From the NCBI GenBank assembly GCA_965215825.1, contig CBDCEM010000003.1, positions 1,674,001 through 1,738,000 of the forward strand: DNA of 64,000 nt, written 5' to 3'. The notes under the pieces are model-generated. The model was not told the DNA's origin, made no database searches, and was given only the letters and a program-made list of their open reading frames with translations. The first letter of the stretch is position 1; each line of letters starts with the position of its first letter. The position numbers were made by a program, and so were the translations under genes. Source of the stretch: JAWPMT01 sp965215825. GTDB lineage: Bacteria; Bacteroidota; Bacteroidia; Cytophagales; Cyclobacteriaceae. Of this stretch, positions 8,780 to 18,188 are shown one piece after another.

Positions 8780-11281
8780 CTACTCCCTCAACTTGAATTT
8801 TTCAAAAGCCTCAATCAATCTTTGTGTGACATGTTCCAATTCCTGCGAACGCTTCTTGAAACCAGCCATGCCATTGGCTAATTGTGTAGCTGAGGTCGCT
8901 ACTTCTTCTGTTCCGGCTGCCGTTTCTTCTGCAATGACAACTACGGATTCGGTGATACTTACCACTGATTTGATACTTTCTCGTTGCGAAGCGCTGGTAA
9001 CGTTGATGCCTTCGGTGAGTTCTAGTGTGCTTTCTGTTGATTGCGTGATTTCCTGGAATGCTTCTGATGCGGCCTGTGAAGCTTTCGCGCCGGCTTGTAT
9101 CCGTTCGTTCATCATCTCCAATACCTCGGTAGCTTCTTTGGAGTCGGCCTGTACCGCTTCCACCAGAGAGGCAATGGATTTTGCTGACCTGCGGGAGTCT
9201 TCAGCCAGCTTTCGTATTTCTTCAGCAACTACCGCAAAACCACGTCCTGCATCGCCTGCCTGAGCAGCTTCTATTGCCGCATTAAGTGCCAGTAAATTGG
9301 TCTGTGCAGCAATTTCAGTGATAACACTCAGTACCCTTGATATTTCGTTACTGCGATCTGCAAACGCCCGGAAAGACGCGGTGGTCTTGGTGGAGAAATC
9401 TGAAATATCCCCCATGTTTTCATTCACGTTGTTGACAAGGCTTAGTCCTTGTCTACTTTTTTCCGTACTTGTTCGTGCCGCTTGATTGATATTTTGTACC
9501 TGCTCTTCCATTTCAGAAGAGGACTTCATGATGCTCTCGATAAGTTGTGATGTCTTGTCGATCTGCTCTACCTGACTTTTGGCCCCATTGCTCATTTCCT
9601 GGATGGCCTGTGCGATCTCTGAGGTGCTAAAATCCATTTCCATTCCATCACTGAGCATGGTTTCGGCAGAGACTCGAATACCTTGTACCTGTGCGATGGC
9701 ATCAGAGAGTAGCAAGGTAAGGTTTTGCAATCCCTGGTTCAGGTTTCGTGTCATTTCACCAATGTCCCCACGAATATCTTCATCTAGTCTTTCGGTCAGA
9801 TCCCCCTCCGCCATCAATCGAGCCACCGCTTCAATGGACTTATAGGGTTGATGAAAAGAGGTGAGGAGGTCGTTGATCGAACGCGTTAATTCGTTCCAGA
9901 TACCTATTTTATCCGTTGCTTCAATACGGACGGATAGGTCTCCATCTTCTACAGCCACAGATACGACGGAGTTCAGCTCATTCAATACCGTGAGCAGGTT
10001 TTCGCGCATTTGAATTAGCGCTTTACCAAGCTGATCACTTTTTCCGGAGACTTCAAAAGAAGTTTCCATATTGCCTTTGCCAATCTCCTCAGCAAAGACC
10101 GCTTTGCGTCCAAGTGCTTCTTGTAATAAATTTACCGATTTTGCGGTCCTTCCCAGTTCATCCGTTCCATAAACCACCAGTCGGGTACTGTTGTCTATTT
10201 CTCCCTTCGCCAGGTTATTTAGTAAATTTTCTGACTGCTGCAGGGATTTAATGATGTGCTTAGTTATAAAGCTAATGACGACTGCCAGGGCCAACAATCC
10301 CACTATCCCCCAAATTGAAGCATTCCAGATGATCTGGCGTGCGTCTTTGGTGATTTCGGAAACGGGTACAACAGTCCCCACAGTCCAGAATGAATTGGAG
10401 TTTCCAATTGGAATTTTAACGAAATTCGTATAAACTTTTTTCCCCAGGTGGGAATCAAATTTCTCAAAGACCCGGGCCCTTCCGGAGGATAGACTTGATC
10501 TTACTTCACTGATGTCTTCATCTTCAAAGATGGTTAATTGATCCACATATTCATTGATGAGAGAGCCATCCGGGTGAGTTACAATACGACCTTTGTCAGA
10601 AATAACAATGGCATACCCTTTTTCAAATGTGTCAAAAGATGCAGTACTTTGATATCGCTCAATCGAAAAGTCAAAGCCAACTTGCCCGAGGTATTGATCG
10701 TCTTTCCGAATTGGACTTACAATACTCGTGCCCAGGTCATTAGGCCAGGCCACAGGGTTATATAAGTACGGCTCTGCTGCACCTTCAGTATTACTTTCTC
10801 TGATTACATAATAGAAGTTTTCAGGATCGTAGGTTTCCAAATCCGTGGTGTCCTGAAATTCAGAAATGCCACCAACGGAATCCATGACATAGGCATGTCG
10901 TTCCCGACCAAATTCCTCCGTCCACGTTGGATCAATGGCGCTCATTTCCCAACTGATCCAAACCAGTCTGAGGTCAGGGTCACTTTCTTGTACTTTTCGT
11001 AGGAGCTGTTTCTCGTAATCATGTCGTTGCGCTCCAGGTAGTTGAGGATAATCTTCTAAAAGCTTGGACATGGCTCTGGATAGGGAGAGATAACCTTCAA
11101 AATCTGCTTGAATCAAACGGGCTTTTTCCCGCGCTCCCAGATCCGTGAGTTTTTGCGCATCTTCGATAGATTTTTGACTCATTACCCTACCTACATAGAC
11201 CACAGAAGAAACGTACGTGATTAGAGCTACTCCCAGAATTGGGACCAGCATTTTGAGACGGATAGATAGTCGTTTAAGCAT
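8780..11281 (-). CDS. Methyl-accepting chemotaxis protein, Cache-type sensor (stand-alone)
   Basis: From the ATG at 11281 ('MLKRLSIRLKML') the protein has 833 residues; this start aligns with the paralogue at 23655 better than the one at 11311. The order is a first membrane helix (about 8-30), a large periplasmic double-Cache-like region (about 35-310, with 'VWISWEMSAIDPTW' and 'PIRKDDQYLGQVGFDFS'), a second helix, two HAMP-like repeats, then the MCP signalling hairpin with 'QTNLLALNAAIEAAQAGDAG' at its tip. No C-terminal CheR-tethering pentapeptide is seen. It lies 11.7 kb from the che cluster, yet is close in sequence to the receptor there and may join the same array. The ligand is unknown. 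Confidence 0.92.
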   Translation of the reverse strand: MLKRLSIRLKMLVPILGVALITYVSSVVYVGRVMSQKSIEDAQKLTDLGAREKARLIQADFEGYLSLSRAMSKLLEDYPQLPGAQRHDYEKQLLRKVQESDPDLRLVWISWEMSAIDPTWTEEFGRERHAYVMDSVGGISEFQDTTDLETYDPENFYYVIRESNTEGAAEPYLYNPVAWPNDLGTSIVSPIRKDDQYLGQVGFDFSIERYQSTASFDTFEKGYAIVISDKGRIVTHPDGSLINEYVDQLTIFEDEDISEVRSSLSSGRARVFEKFDSHLGKKVYTNFVKIPIGNSNSFWTVGTVVPVSEITKDARQIIWNASIWGIVGLLALAVVISFITKHIIKSLQQSENLLNNLAKGEIDNSTRLVVYGTDELGRTAKSVNLLQEALGRKAVFAEEIGKGNMETSFEVSGKSDQLGKALIQMRENLLTVLNELNSVVSVAVEDGDLSVRIEATDKIGIWNELTRSINDLLTSFHQPYKSIEAVARLMAEGDLTERLDEDIRGDIGEMTRNLNQGLQNLTLLLSDAIAQVQGIRVSAETMLSDGMEMDFSTSEIAQAIQEMSNGAKSQVEQIDKTSQLIESIMKSSSEMEEQVQNINQAARTSTEKSRQGLSLVNNVNENMGDISDFSTKTTASFRAFADRSNEISRVLSVITEIAAQTNLLALNAAIEAAQAGDAGRGFAVVAEEIRKLAEDSRRSAKSIASLVEAVQADSKEATEVLEMMNERIQAGAKASQAASEAFQEITQSTESTLELTEGINVTSASQRESIKSVVSITESVVVIAEETAAGTEEVATSATQLANGMAGFKKRSQELEHVTQRLIEAFEKFKLRE

Positions 11282-11387
11282 AGGTTGGTTGGTATATACG
11301 GAGTTCAACAACTATGGACTAAAAAAGTTGAACTGAAAAATCATAGACGGTCAATATCCTTAATTGTCGGTGAAAATACTCTTTTAA

Positions 11388-11567
11388 TTTTTTCCGGGAT
11401 CAGAAAGGACAATAAGGCCCGCAATCGCCTTTGGATTGTTTTTAGGAGGAGTGATCCCAGGCATCTTGTGGTTGTCTTACAATGTGCAGATGGGATTACT
11501 CTTTACAGGGCCAGTAATCCATGCATTGATAGAATTGCATTTGTTATCCAAAGAAAGAAAGGAATAG
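11388..11567 (+). pseudogene. Possible remnant of a small membrane-protein gene
   Basis: The 358-base space between the chemoreceptor start (11281) and the next gene end (11640) holds a short plus-strand frame ending at TAG 11565-11567. It reads like real membrane protein: 'PAIAFGLFLGGVIPGILWLSYN' (residues 11-32), then 'MGLLFTGPVIHALIELHLL' and a charged 'SKERKE' end. No ATG precedes the hydrophobic part before the in-frame stop at 11385-11387, so it looks 5'-truncated. A rare non-ATG start is possible. The rest of the gap shows nothing I can assign. Confidence 0.3.
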
Positions 11568-11639
11568 ACCTGAATCTACTGCAACCTGGTTCTGATTCAT
11601 TCAAAAAGAGAGTTTTATAGTATGCGTAGTAGAGATATG

Positions 11640-12263
11640 TTAATTGCAATTTTGATTGTAGAACCTGACAATTGCTTGTATATCTCCTTTGCGAAATTCT
11701 CTATTCTCAATTTTTTGTACCAATGCAGGGCAATCGTTAAAATATTGCATCATGTCTTTTCTAAAGGTCAAACCACTGGGTCTTTTTAGCTGTCCACTAC
11801 CTTTTTGTAAAACAAATTTCTCTACACTGTAGGCATAGCCTCCGGTTGTCATGCCAGTCGATGCGTTATACATTCCAGGCGAACTGCGGGTAAAATAGAA
11901 ATTGAACAATTTTAGGTACCCATCTGATTCAATCCTTAGAAAAATATTTGAACTCAACGAAAAAATATTGCCTCCCAATGAATTATATCGCGACAGCATG
12001 CGAACCTCCTTATTTCCATAGGTAAACCGAATTTCTTTTGCATCATCCGGTCTTAGCACCTTTTTTACTCCCTGGTCATCAAAATATTTGACCTTGTATT
12101 GCAATTTCTCATAGTTGGGCACCTGTGAGAAGAATTTCACAGGTATATTCATCGTTACCTCAATCGTGTCATGATCGAAGAAAATTTGACCTTTTATCCT
12201 TTTCGCCTCAACCTGGAAAGTGAGGAATAGTCCGATAGTTGAAAGAATAATGAGTTTCTTCAT
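11640..12263 (-). CDS. Secreted protein of unknown function
   Basis: The 207-residue product has a clear signal peptide ('MKKLIILSTIGLFLTFQVEA', cleavage after A20). The mature part starts 'KRIKGQIFFDHDTIEVTM' and is beta-rich with a short C-terminal helical region containing two Cys residues. A 'DDAKEIRFTYGNKEVRMLSR' stretch recalls a common group of uncharacterised Bacteroidota exported proteins. I assign no function. It is divergent from the AraC-type membrane regulator, with 77 bases between the two start codons, which is suggestive of shared control but not proof. Confidence 0.6.
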   Translation of the reverse strand: MKKLIILSTIGLFLTFQVEAKRIKGQIFFDHDTIEVTMNIPVKFFSQVPNYEKLQYKVKYFDDQGVKKVLRPDDAKEIRFTYGNKEVRMLSRYNSLGGNIFSLSSNIFLRIESDGYLKLFNFYFTRSSPGMYNASTGMTTGGYAYSVEKFVLQKGSGQLKRPSGLTFRKDMMQYFNDCPALVQKIENREFRKGDIQAIVRFYNQNCN

Positions 12264-12340
12264 GGTTTGTGTTTTGATTTAATGGTTGTTGTCTTTGTGT
12301 TTTGAATGCACGAATATAGTTCACAAAATATAACAAAATC

Positions 12341-13456
12341 TTGTTAGACATTCTGTCACTTTTGTTTTTCGCTTGTGCCTTGAATGGCCTGTTACTCGCG
12401 ACATTTCTATTTTCCAGGAAATACACAACCAACAAATCAAATTACTATTTAGGATCATTCATTCTGATCATAGATCTGTACCTTATTGACCAATTTGTTA
12501 CAAGTGCCGGTTATTTAAAATTTATACCCCACATTATGGCGACTTGGGTACCTTTCTTTTTCCTACTGGGACCACTTTATTACTTCTATGTAAGAACATT
12601 ACTAAACGACCAGTACAGGTTTCGCAGGAAGGATGTTTTGCACCTGGTTCCGGCTGTGGTTTGTTTTGTCCTTATCATTCCATACTATCTCCTTCCAGGA
12701 GACTATAAATATGAACAGTTTGCCAGTTTCGATGTGTCTGTACCGCGAGAAGGCATAGATTTCAAAATATGGTTCCATTTTTCATTTTTTGTCCAATGCC
12801 TGATTTATAGTATTTATACGATCAAAGACCTTAACGCAGCGGGTATTTTAGAAGACAAGCGGATGGGCAGGAAGGTAGTAGAGGCTGTTTTGTGGTTGAA
12901 ACGATTCTCTATAATTTTCATCATTTTTATATGTGGCTACATCATTACATTCACTTATATCACCTTTCAAAACTTGTATTTGTTTGAGGTTCTGCGGGTC
13001 TTTAGTTTGCTCACCTCAGTATTTATTTATTTGATTGTTTATTGGTTGTTCAAGAAATCAGATTTACTCCAGGCGGTCCAGACAAAAGCATTGAGTAAGG
13101 AGGTAGACAATCCGGAAATGAAAAAAAAGATCACTGCTTTTTTCGAAGTAGATAGACTTCACCTCGATCCGAAGGTAGACCTGTATATGATTTCACGCAG
13201 ACTGAATGTCAATATGCAATACCTTTCGAAATACATTGGTAATACCTTTCATTGCAACTTTACTTATTTAGTTAATTCCTATCGTGTCGAAGAAGCAAAA
13301 AGAAGAATCAGCGATCCTGAATATGATCATCTCAACTTACTTGGTATTGGAATGGATGTGGGATTTACAACAAAAAATACATTTACGCGCGCTTTTCAAA
13401 AACATACCGGAGTTACTCCCAGTGAGTTCAGAAAGCAACAAAAAAGACCTAATTAA
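12341..13456 (+). CDS. Membrane AraC-family regulator (7TM-HTH_18)
   Basis: The 371-residue protein has seven hydrophobic helices in residues 1-240 followed by a cytoplasmic AraC/HTH_18 domain (about 270-367). The first helix-turn-helix includes 'MISRRLNVNMQYLSKYIG' and the second 'GIGMDVGFTTKNTFTRAFQKHTGVTPSEFR'. Such membrane one-component regulators are common in Bacteroidota. The start is unusual: the frame is closed by TAG at 12317-12319 and contains no early ATG, so TTG at 12341 is the best candidate. Inducer and targets are unknown. Confidence 0.85.
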   Translation: MLDILSLLFFACALNGLLLATFLFSRKYTTNKSNYYLGSFILIIDLYLIDQFVTSAGYLKFIPHIMATWVPFFFLLGPLYYFYVRTLLNDQYRFRRKDVLHLVPAVVCFVLIIPYYLLPGDYKYEQFASFDVSVPREGIDFKIWFHFSFFVQCLIYSIYTIKDLNAAGILEDKRMGRKVVEAVLWLKRFSIIFIIFICGYIITFTYITFQNLYLFEVLRVFSLLTSVFIYLIVYWLFKKSDLLQAVQTKALSKEVDNPEMKKKITAFFEVDRLHLDPKVDLYMISRRLNVNMQYLSKYIGNTFHCNFTYLVNSYRVEEAKRRISDPEYDHLNLLGIGMDVGFTTKNTFTRAFQKHTGVTPSEFRKQQKRPN

Positions 13457-13511
13457 ATAAATTGTGGCCTGCGAATTCTACTGAAAAACGTCCTTGGCGT
13501 CCAAAAACTTT

Positions 13512-14180
13512 ATGAGAGATTGGATTGCGCAAAATGCTGAATTTGTAATGGATTATGGTCAACTGGTTTTTATGGCCATTATTCTAATCGGGATATTTCT
13601 AATTTATCGGATAGGTAGAAATCGCCGCTTCCTCGTGCCGGGATCCATATTGGGGTGGTTCGGTGCATTATTGTGCCTGGCACTCATTTTAATTTCATCG
13701 TTGGCAATATATGGGTTACAGATCGAGAAAAGTACCACTGGCAAAGTATTGGATCAGTTTGAATACATGGTGGATGCAAAGGCTCCTGAGCTTACCTTTC
13801 GGTTTGTATCAGATAATGAACCCGGTAAGCTTGACAATTATGAGGGTAAAGTTGTCTTACTCAATTTTTGGGCCACCTGGTGTCAACCATGTATCAAAGA
13901 GATGCCGGAATTGATCAGGTTGAAGGATCAGTACGCCAGTAAAGGATTGGAAGTCCTTTTATTGTCTGACGAATCGAGGGAGAAGCTTTTGAATTTTAAG
14001 AAGATCGAAGTGGGTGGGCTTAACTCGGTATACAACCAACAAATTGAATGGATTTCTATGAATTTAGGTACCGCACGCCCATTGACGCTCATCATAGACA
14101 GGAAGGGCGTGATCAGAAGTTACCACACTGGGGCTCGGAAATATGATTTCCTCGTTTCAGAAATTGAGCCATTTCTTTGA
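13512..14180 (+). CDS. TlpA/ResA-like membrane thioredoxin
   Basis: I choose the ATG at 13512 ('MRDWIAQNAEF'), giving 222 residues; an in-frame TTG at 13494 adds six. Two membrane helices (about 18-34 and 45-67) precede an AhpC/TSA-Redoxin-type thioredoxin domain. The redox motif is C124-Q-P-C127 in 'NFWATWCQPCIKEMPEL'. A cis-Pro-like 'ARPLTLIIDRKGVI' follows, placing the domain in the TlpA group, which reduces disulfides outside the cytoplasm for cytochrome maturation or protein folding. It follows the AraC-type gene by 55 bases and may share its transcript. Confidence 0.88.
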   Translation: MRDWIAQNAEFVMDYGQLVFMAIILIGIFLIYRIGRNRRFLVPGSILGWFGALLCLALILISSLAIYGLQIEKSTTGKVLDQFEYMVDAKAPELTFRFVSDNEPGKLDNYEGKVVLLNFWATWCQPCIKEMPELIRLKDQYASKGLEVLLLSDESREKLLNFKKIEVGGLNSVYNQQIEWISMNLGTARPLTLIIDRKGVIRSYHTGARKYDFLVSEIEPFL

Positions 14181-14195
14181 TGAGTAGCTTTATGG

Positions 14196-14232
14196 GTAGG
14201 TCGCAAATAGCGACCTCTTCCTTTTTGGGTAA
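14196..14232 (+). terminator. Hairpin after the thioredoxin gene
   Basis: AGGTCGC at 14198-14204 pairs exactly with GCGACCT at 14210-14216 around a five-base loop, and a pyrimidine-rich tail with five T residues follows. It lies 17 bases after the TlpA-like stop and between convergent genes, which fits a rho-independent terminator. The T-run is interrupted by C residues. Confidence 0.65.
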
Positions 14233-14249
14233 GAAAAATAGTAAGCTGG

Positions 14250-14717
14250 TTATTTCCAACTCCCAAATGGGTGCTTGATCAAAGATGAATTAAAATACCG
14301 GGGATCTGTAGATACTTCTTCACCAATCCAGTCAGGCAAGGAAAAAGTTTCTTCCTCTTTCGTCAATTCTATTTCTGCCAGGACCAATCCTTTATTGACT
14401 CCCTCGAAAACATCTACTTCCCAAACATGACCTTCATATTGACATAGGTGTCGGGTCTTTTCGATAAGAGGCCGTTCACACAATTCCATCAAGGATTCAG
14501 CTTCAAAGGCAGGGATGTCGTATTCGTATTCTTTTCGAGTCAAGTTTTCGCTCTTACCCTTGATCGTTAGAAAGCCTTTGTCATCATACAGTCGAACCCG
14601 AACTGTTCTTGAAGGACTTGAATTCAAATAACCTTGTTTGATCTTATGAAAACGCGTTACCGCCGACTTCCAACTGTTTTTTTTGATCAAAAACTTCCGT
14701 TCGATCTCGAGTCCCAT
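14250..14717 (-). CDS. CYTH-domain (triphosphate tunnel) protein
   Basis: The 155-residue protein begins 'MGLEIERKFLIKK', the E-x-E-R-K-F signature of CYTH/triphosphate-tunnel metalloenzymes. Further tunnel residues appear in 'YLNSSPSRTVRVRLYDDKGFLTIKG', 'RKEYEYDIP' and 'VDVFEGVNKGLVLAEIEL'. Bacterial members of this size usually hydrolyse inorganic triphosphate or related compounds with Mg2+ or Mn2+; the exact substrate cannot be read from the sequence. It sits nine bases downstream of tyrS on the same strand, a likely co-transcript. Confidence 0.88.
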   Translation of the reverse strand: MGLEIERKFLIKKNSWKSAVTRFHKIKQGYLNSSPSRTVRVRLYDDKGFLTIKGKSENLTRKEYEYDIPAFEAESLMELCERPLIEKTRHLCQYEGHVWEVDVFEGVNKGLVLAEIELTKEEETFSLPDWIGEEVSTDPRYFNSSLIKHPFGSWK

Positions 14718-14725
14718 GAAGTAGA

Positions 14726-16006
14726 TTAGTTGGCAGTGATCAAAAAGTAGTTTTTCTTGCCTTTCTGTACCAATAAATAACGATCGTTCAATAATTGAAA
14801 TGATGGTTTAGCATTTCCATCAGTGACCTTGTGTTTGTTGATACTGACCCCACCACCTTGAATCAATCTGCGAGCCTCACCTTTGGATTTAAAAACCAGA
14901 CCATTGGTGTCTTCACTAAGCAAGTTGATCGCATTTTCTGAAGCCAACAGTTCCTCTTTTGACACTTCCGTTTGAGGCACACCTTCAAAAACCTGTAAGA
15001 AAGTCTTTTCATCCAGACTTAGCAGGTCTTCACTGGTAGATTTTCCGAATAGGATAGAAGACGCTTTGATAGCCGTTTGAAGGTCTTTTTCAGAATGCAC
15101 ACGAACGGTGATCTCTTCTGCTAAAGACTTCTGTAAAAGTCGGAGATGAGGTTCCTTTCGATGCTCCTCAATTAATGCTTCAACATCTCCCTTTGACTTG
15201 AGACTGAAGATTTTGATGAAGTTCTCGACATCCTCATCCGAAGCATTGATCCAATATTGATAGAACTTGTACGGAGAAGTTTTTTCCGGATCCAACCAGA
15301 TATTACCACCCTCTGTTTTTCCGAATTTGGTGCCATCTGCCTTTGTTATAAGCGGCGTGGTAATGGCAAACGCGGAGCCTTGGCCCTTACGTCGGATCAG
15401 TTCTGTTCCGGTCACAATGTTACCCCATTGATCCGAACCACCAAGTTGTAGTTTAATGTCTTTGTTTTTCCACAACCAGTAGAAATCATACCCTTGTACC
15501 AACTGATAACTGAATTCTGTAAAAGAGAGTCCTGATTCCAGTCGTTTTTTTACGGAATCTTTGGACATCATGTAGTTTACGGTAATGTGCTTTCCCACAT
15601 CTCTGATGAACTCAAGGAAGTTGAATCCCTTGAACCAGTCATAATTGTTAACTACCTCTGCCGCATTTTCACCACTAAAGTCCAGGAATTTTTCCAATTG
15701 TGCTTTTACACAACTCAGGTTGTGATTCAGTGTGTTTTCGTCGAGTAGGTTACGCTCCTGAGATTTCCCCGAAGGGTCACCCACCATACCTGTTGCCCCG
15801 CCGACAAGAGCAAAAGGCTTGTGCCCGCATCGCTGAAAATGTACCAATGTCATGATTTGAACGAGATTGCCAATGTGTAGAGAATCCGCCGTGGGATCAA
15901 AGCCAATGTAACCGGCAGTCATGGCTTTGTTCAATTCATCCTCCACACCAGGCATTTTATCGTGGATCATGCCTCTCCAGGTGAGCTCAGCTACAAAATC
16001 TTTCAT
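14726..16006 (-). CDS. tyrS: Tyrosyl-tRNA synthetase
   Basis: The 426-residue protein is the normal length for bacterial TyrS, which charges tRNA-Tyr with tyrosine. The class I signature is H44-I-G-N47 in 'ADSLHIGNLVQIM', and the second ATP motif is 'TKFGKTEGG' (KMSKS equivalent). 'QLGGSDQWGNIVTG' is the tyrosine/ATP pocket. The C-terminus has an S4-like RNA-binding domain ('GEARRLIQGGGVSINKHKV'). The ATG at 16006 starts 'MKDFVAELTWRGMIHD', as in relatives. I saw no T-box or other leader structure in the 232-base divergent space to the Rieske gene. Confidence 0.97.
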   Translation of the reverse strand: MKDFVAELTWRGMIHDKMPGVEDELNKAMTAGYIGFDPTADSLHIGNLVQIMTLVHFQRCGHKPFALVGGATGMVGDPSGKSQERNLLDENTLNHNLSCVKAQLEKFLDFSGENAAEVVNNYDWFKGFNFLEFIRDVGKHITVNYMMSKDSVKKRLESGLSFTEFSYQLVQGYDFYWLWKNKDIKLQLGGSDQWGNIVTGTELIRRKGQGSAFAITTPLITKADGTKFGKTEGGNIWLDPEKTSPYKFYQYWINASDEDVENFIKIFSLKSKGDVEALIEEHRKEPHLRLLQKSLAEEITVRVHSEKDLQTAIKASSILFGKSTSEDLLSLDEKTFLQVFEGVPQTEVSKEELLASENAINLLSEDTNGLVFKSKGEARRLIQGGGVSINKHKVTDGNAKPSFQLLNDRYLLVQKGKKNYFLITAN

Positions 16007-16238
16007 TCTTAAAAAAGTGTCATCAGAAAATCGGTCGCAAATCTAGCAGGACTCAAGGATCGATGAAAAGGTTTTCATTCTAAATCAGAAGTAATTGTGA
16101 TTTTCTTCAAATTTTAAAAACGATTTGATCGAAGTGTCCTCCATATATCAAAGAAGATTGTTTCGACAAACATCAATTGGCAAGAGGAATTAATATATTT
16201 AGCATTGATGACCAAACCCAAAAACCACCAAACTGCAC

Positions 16239-18188
16239 ATGTCTGAAAAGAAAATGACCTGGGTCAAAGTGCTGGAAAACGCTGATCAGCTACTTGACGA
16301 AAGGGTAATGACCGTAACTGCCGGCCACAAAAGCTTTTGCCTGACACATCATGAAGGAAAATTTGGATGCCTCGACAACAAATGCCCGCATCAAGGCGGA
16401 CCATTGGGTGAAGGCTCCATTGAGAATGGCCTGTTAAGGTGTCCCTGGCACGGTTGGGATTATGACCCGATATCAGGAAAAGCACCCGGATTTGACGATG
16501 GAGTAGAAGCCTTCCCAGTGGAGATTCGCGATGACGGGGTTTACATTCAGTTAGAAGATGAAGCGCCACAACCCAGGACGGTTTCCGATGTAATGATTGA
16601 AACGATGGTCAACGCCGGCGTGAATACCGTGTTTGGCATGGTGGGGCACTCTAATTTGGGTGTGGCAGATGCCATGCGTAAACAGGAAAAAGCGGGTAAG
16701 TTGAGATTCTTTGGGATTCGACATGAGGGAGCTGCTGCATTTGCGGCATCAGCCTACGGAAAACTCACCGGAAAGCCAGCCGCTTGTTTTGGAATTGCGG
16801 GGCCAGGTGCGACGAACATGTACACAGGCATGTGGGATGCGAAAAATGATCGGGCTCCCTTGTTGGCGCTTTCTGGTCAGGTGCAAACCCAGGTTGTTGG
16901 TACCGGAGCCTTTCAGGAAGTAGATCTCGTAGCTGCGTTTGAAGCCGTAGCGGACTTTAATCACAGGGCGCAAGCTGACAGTAAGCATGCGGAATTGATG
17001 AACCTTGCCGTAAAGCACGCCATTATCAATCGGGATGTTTCACACATTACCTTTCCTGATGATGTTCAGATACACGAAGCTGAAGGCAAGGAGCCAGGTG
17101 ACCTGAACAACCGCATTGCCAATCCTAATATTCAACCAGCTGCAGATGTTTTGGCCGATGCCATCGATAGAATTAAAGCCTCAAAAACCCCAACTATAAT
17201 TGTCGGACATGGTGCTCGCTTCGAAATGGACCGGATCACTGCGTTGGCGGAAAGATTGAATGCTCCCGTTCTTACCACTTTCAAAGGCAAAGGGTTGATT
17301 TCAGATTCCCATCCATTGGGCTGCGGCGTGTTGGGTAGGAGCGGTACACCAATCGCTTCCTATTTCATGAATGAAGCGGATTTATTGCTGGTATTTGGAG
17401 CTTCTTTCTCAAATCATACGGGGATCACACCTAAAATTCCAACCATTCAGGTAGACTTTGATCGCCTGGCATTGGCGAAGTTTCATTCCATTGACGTGCC
17501 GATTTGGGCGGAGCTTGGAGTGACGGCTGATAAGATGATAGAGGGGCTGGATGGACAAAACTTGATGGCCGTGGATCAAAAACCGACGATTGCTGAACGA
17601 TGGGCCATTTGGAGAGCTGAAAAACAAGTTCGATTAAAAGAAGATAACGACAATGGTGTTAGTTCAGTAGCTGTGTTTGAGGCCATGAAGCGCCATGTGG
17701 CGGACGATGCTGCCATAGCTGTAGATGTAGGAAATAATACATACAGCTTTGGTCGCTATTTTGAATGTGAAAATCAATCTATTGTGATGTCGGGATATTT
17801 GGGCTCGATAGGATTTGGCTACCCGGCTGCGATGGGATTATGGGCTGCAGTGGGAGACTCCAGGCAAATCATAGCCGTAACGGGTGATGGTGGATTTGGG
17901 CAATATCCAATGGAAGTTTCTACGGCAGTGAAATACAACATGCCCATCAAACATATTCTGCTCAATAATTGCGAGTTGGGTAAGATCTCCAAAGAACAGC
18001 GTGCAGCAGAGTTCGATGTTTGGCAAACAAGCTTGAAGAATCCTGATTTTGCTGCTTTTGTGAGTGGTACAGGAGCACTTGGTATTAAAGTGACTCAAGC
18101 CTCTGAGTTAGATGCTGCCTTAGACGAGTTAATGAAGCATGATGGTCCCGGTACAGTGGAGATCATGACCGATGCTATGCTGATTTGA
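16239..18188 (+). CDS. Rieske [2Fe-2S] domain fused to a thiamine-diphosphate enzyme (pyruvate oxidase-like)
   Basis: This 649-residue protein joins two modules in one uninterrupted frame. Residues 1-105 are a Rieske domain with C49-P-H51 and C68-P-W-H71, the four cluster ligands. Residues 112-649 are a thiamine-diphosphate enzyme of the acetolactate synthase/pyruvate oxidase group: 'RHEGAAAFAASAYGKLTG' holds the glutamate that activates the cofactor, the middle domain has 'PTIIVGHGAR' and 'LTTFKGKGLI', and the cofactor motif runs from 'GDGGFGQYPMEV' to 'LLNNCELG'. PoxB/YdaP-type oxidases decarboxylate pyruvate and pass electrons to flavin or quinone. A Rieske domain in cis suggests electrons leave through an iron-sulfur centre; this is inference and the substrate is not established. 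It starts the seven-gene run. Confidence 0.9.
   Translation: MSEKKMTWVKVLENADQLLDERVMTVTAGHKSFCLTHHEGKFGCLDNKCPHQGGPLGEGSIENGLLRCPWHGWDYDPISGKAPGFDDGVEAFPVEIRDDGVYIQLEDEAPQPRTVSDVMIETMVNAGVNTVFGMVGHSNLGVADAMRKQEKAGKLRFFGIRHEGAAAFAASAYGKLTGKPAACFGIAGPGATNMYTGMWDAKNDRAPLLALSGQVQTQVVGTGAFQEVDLVAAFEAVADFNHRAQADSKHAELMNLAVKHAIINRDVSHITFPDDVQIHEAEGKEPGDLNNRIANPNIQPAADVLADAIDRIKASKTPTIIVGHGARFEMDRITALAERLNAPVLTTFKGKGLISDSHPLGCGVLGRSGTPIASYFMNEADLLLVFGASFSNHTGITPKIPTIQVDFDRLALAKFHSIDVPIWAELGVTADKMIEGLDGQNLMAVDQKPTIAERWAIWRAEKQVRLKEDNDNGVSSVAVFEAMKRHVADDAAIAVDVGNNTYSFGRYFECENQSIVMSGYLGSIGFGYPAAMGLWAAVGDSRQIIAVTGDGGFGQYPMEVSTAVKYNMPIKHILLNNCELGKISKEQRAAEFDVWQTSLKNPDFAAFVSGTGALGIKVTQASELDAALDELMKHDGPGTVEIMTDAMLI

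Noticed and set aside
16239..16570. Rieske part of the TPP protein as a separate gene or assembly join
   Set aside because: The reading frame is continuous, the linker is normal in length, and two nearby genes show the same kind of Rieske fusion.
16264..18098. Minus-strand frames across the Rieske-TPP gene
   Set aside because: Both Rieske and TPP motifs are intact on the plus strand, so these are antisense artefacts.
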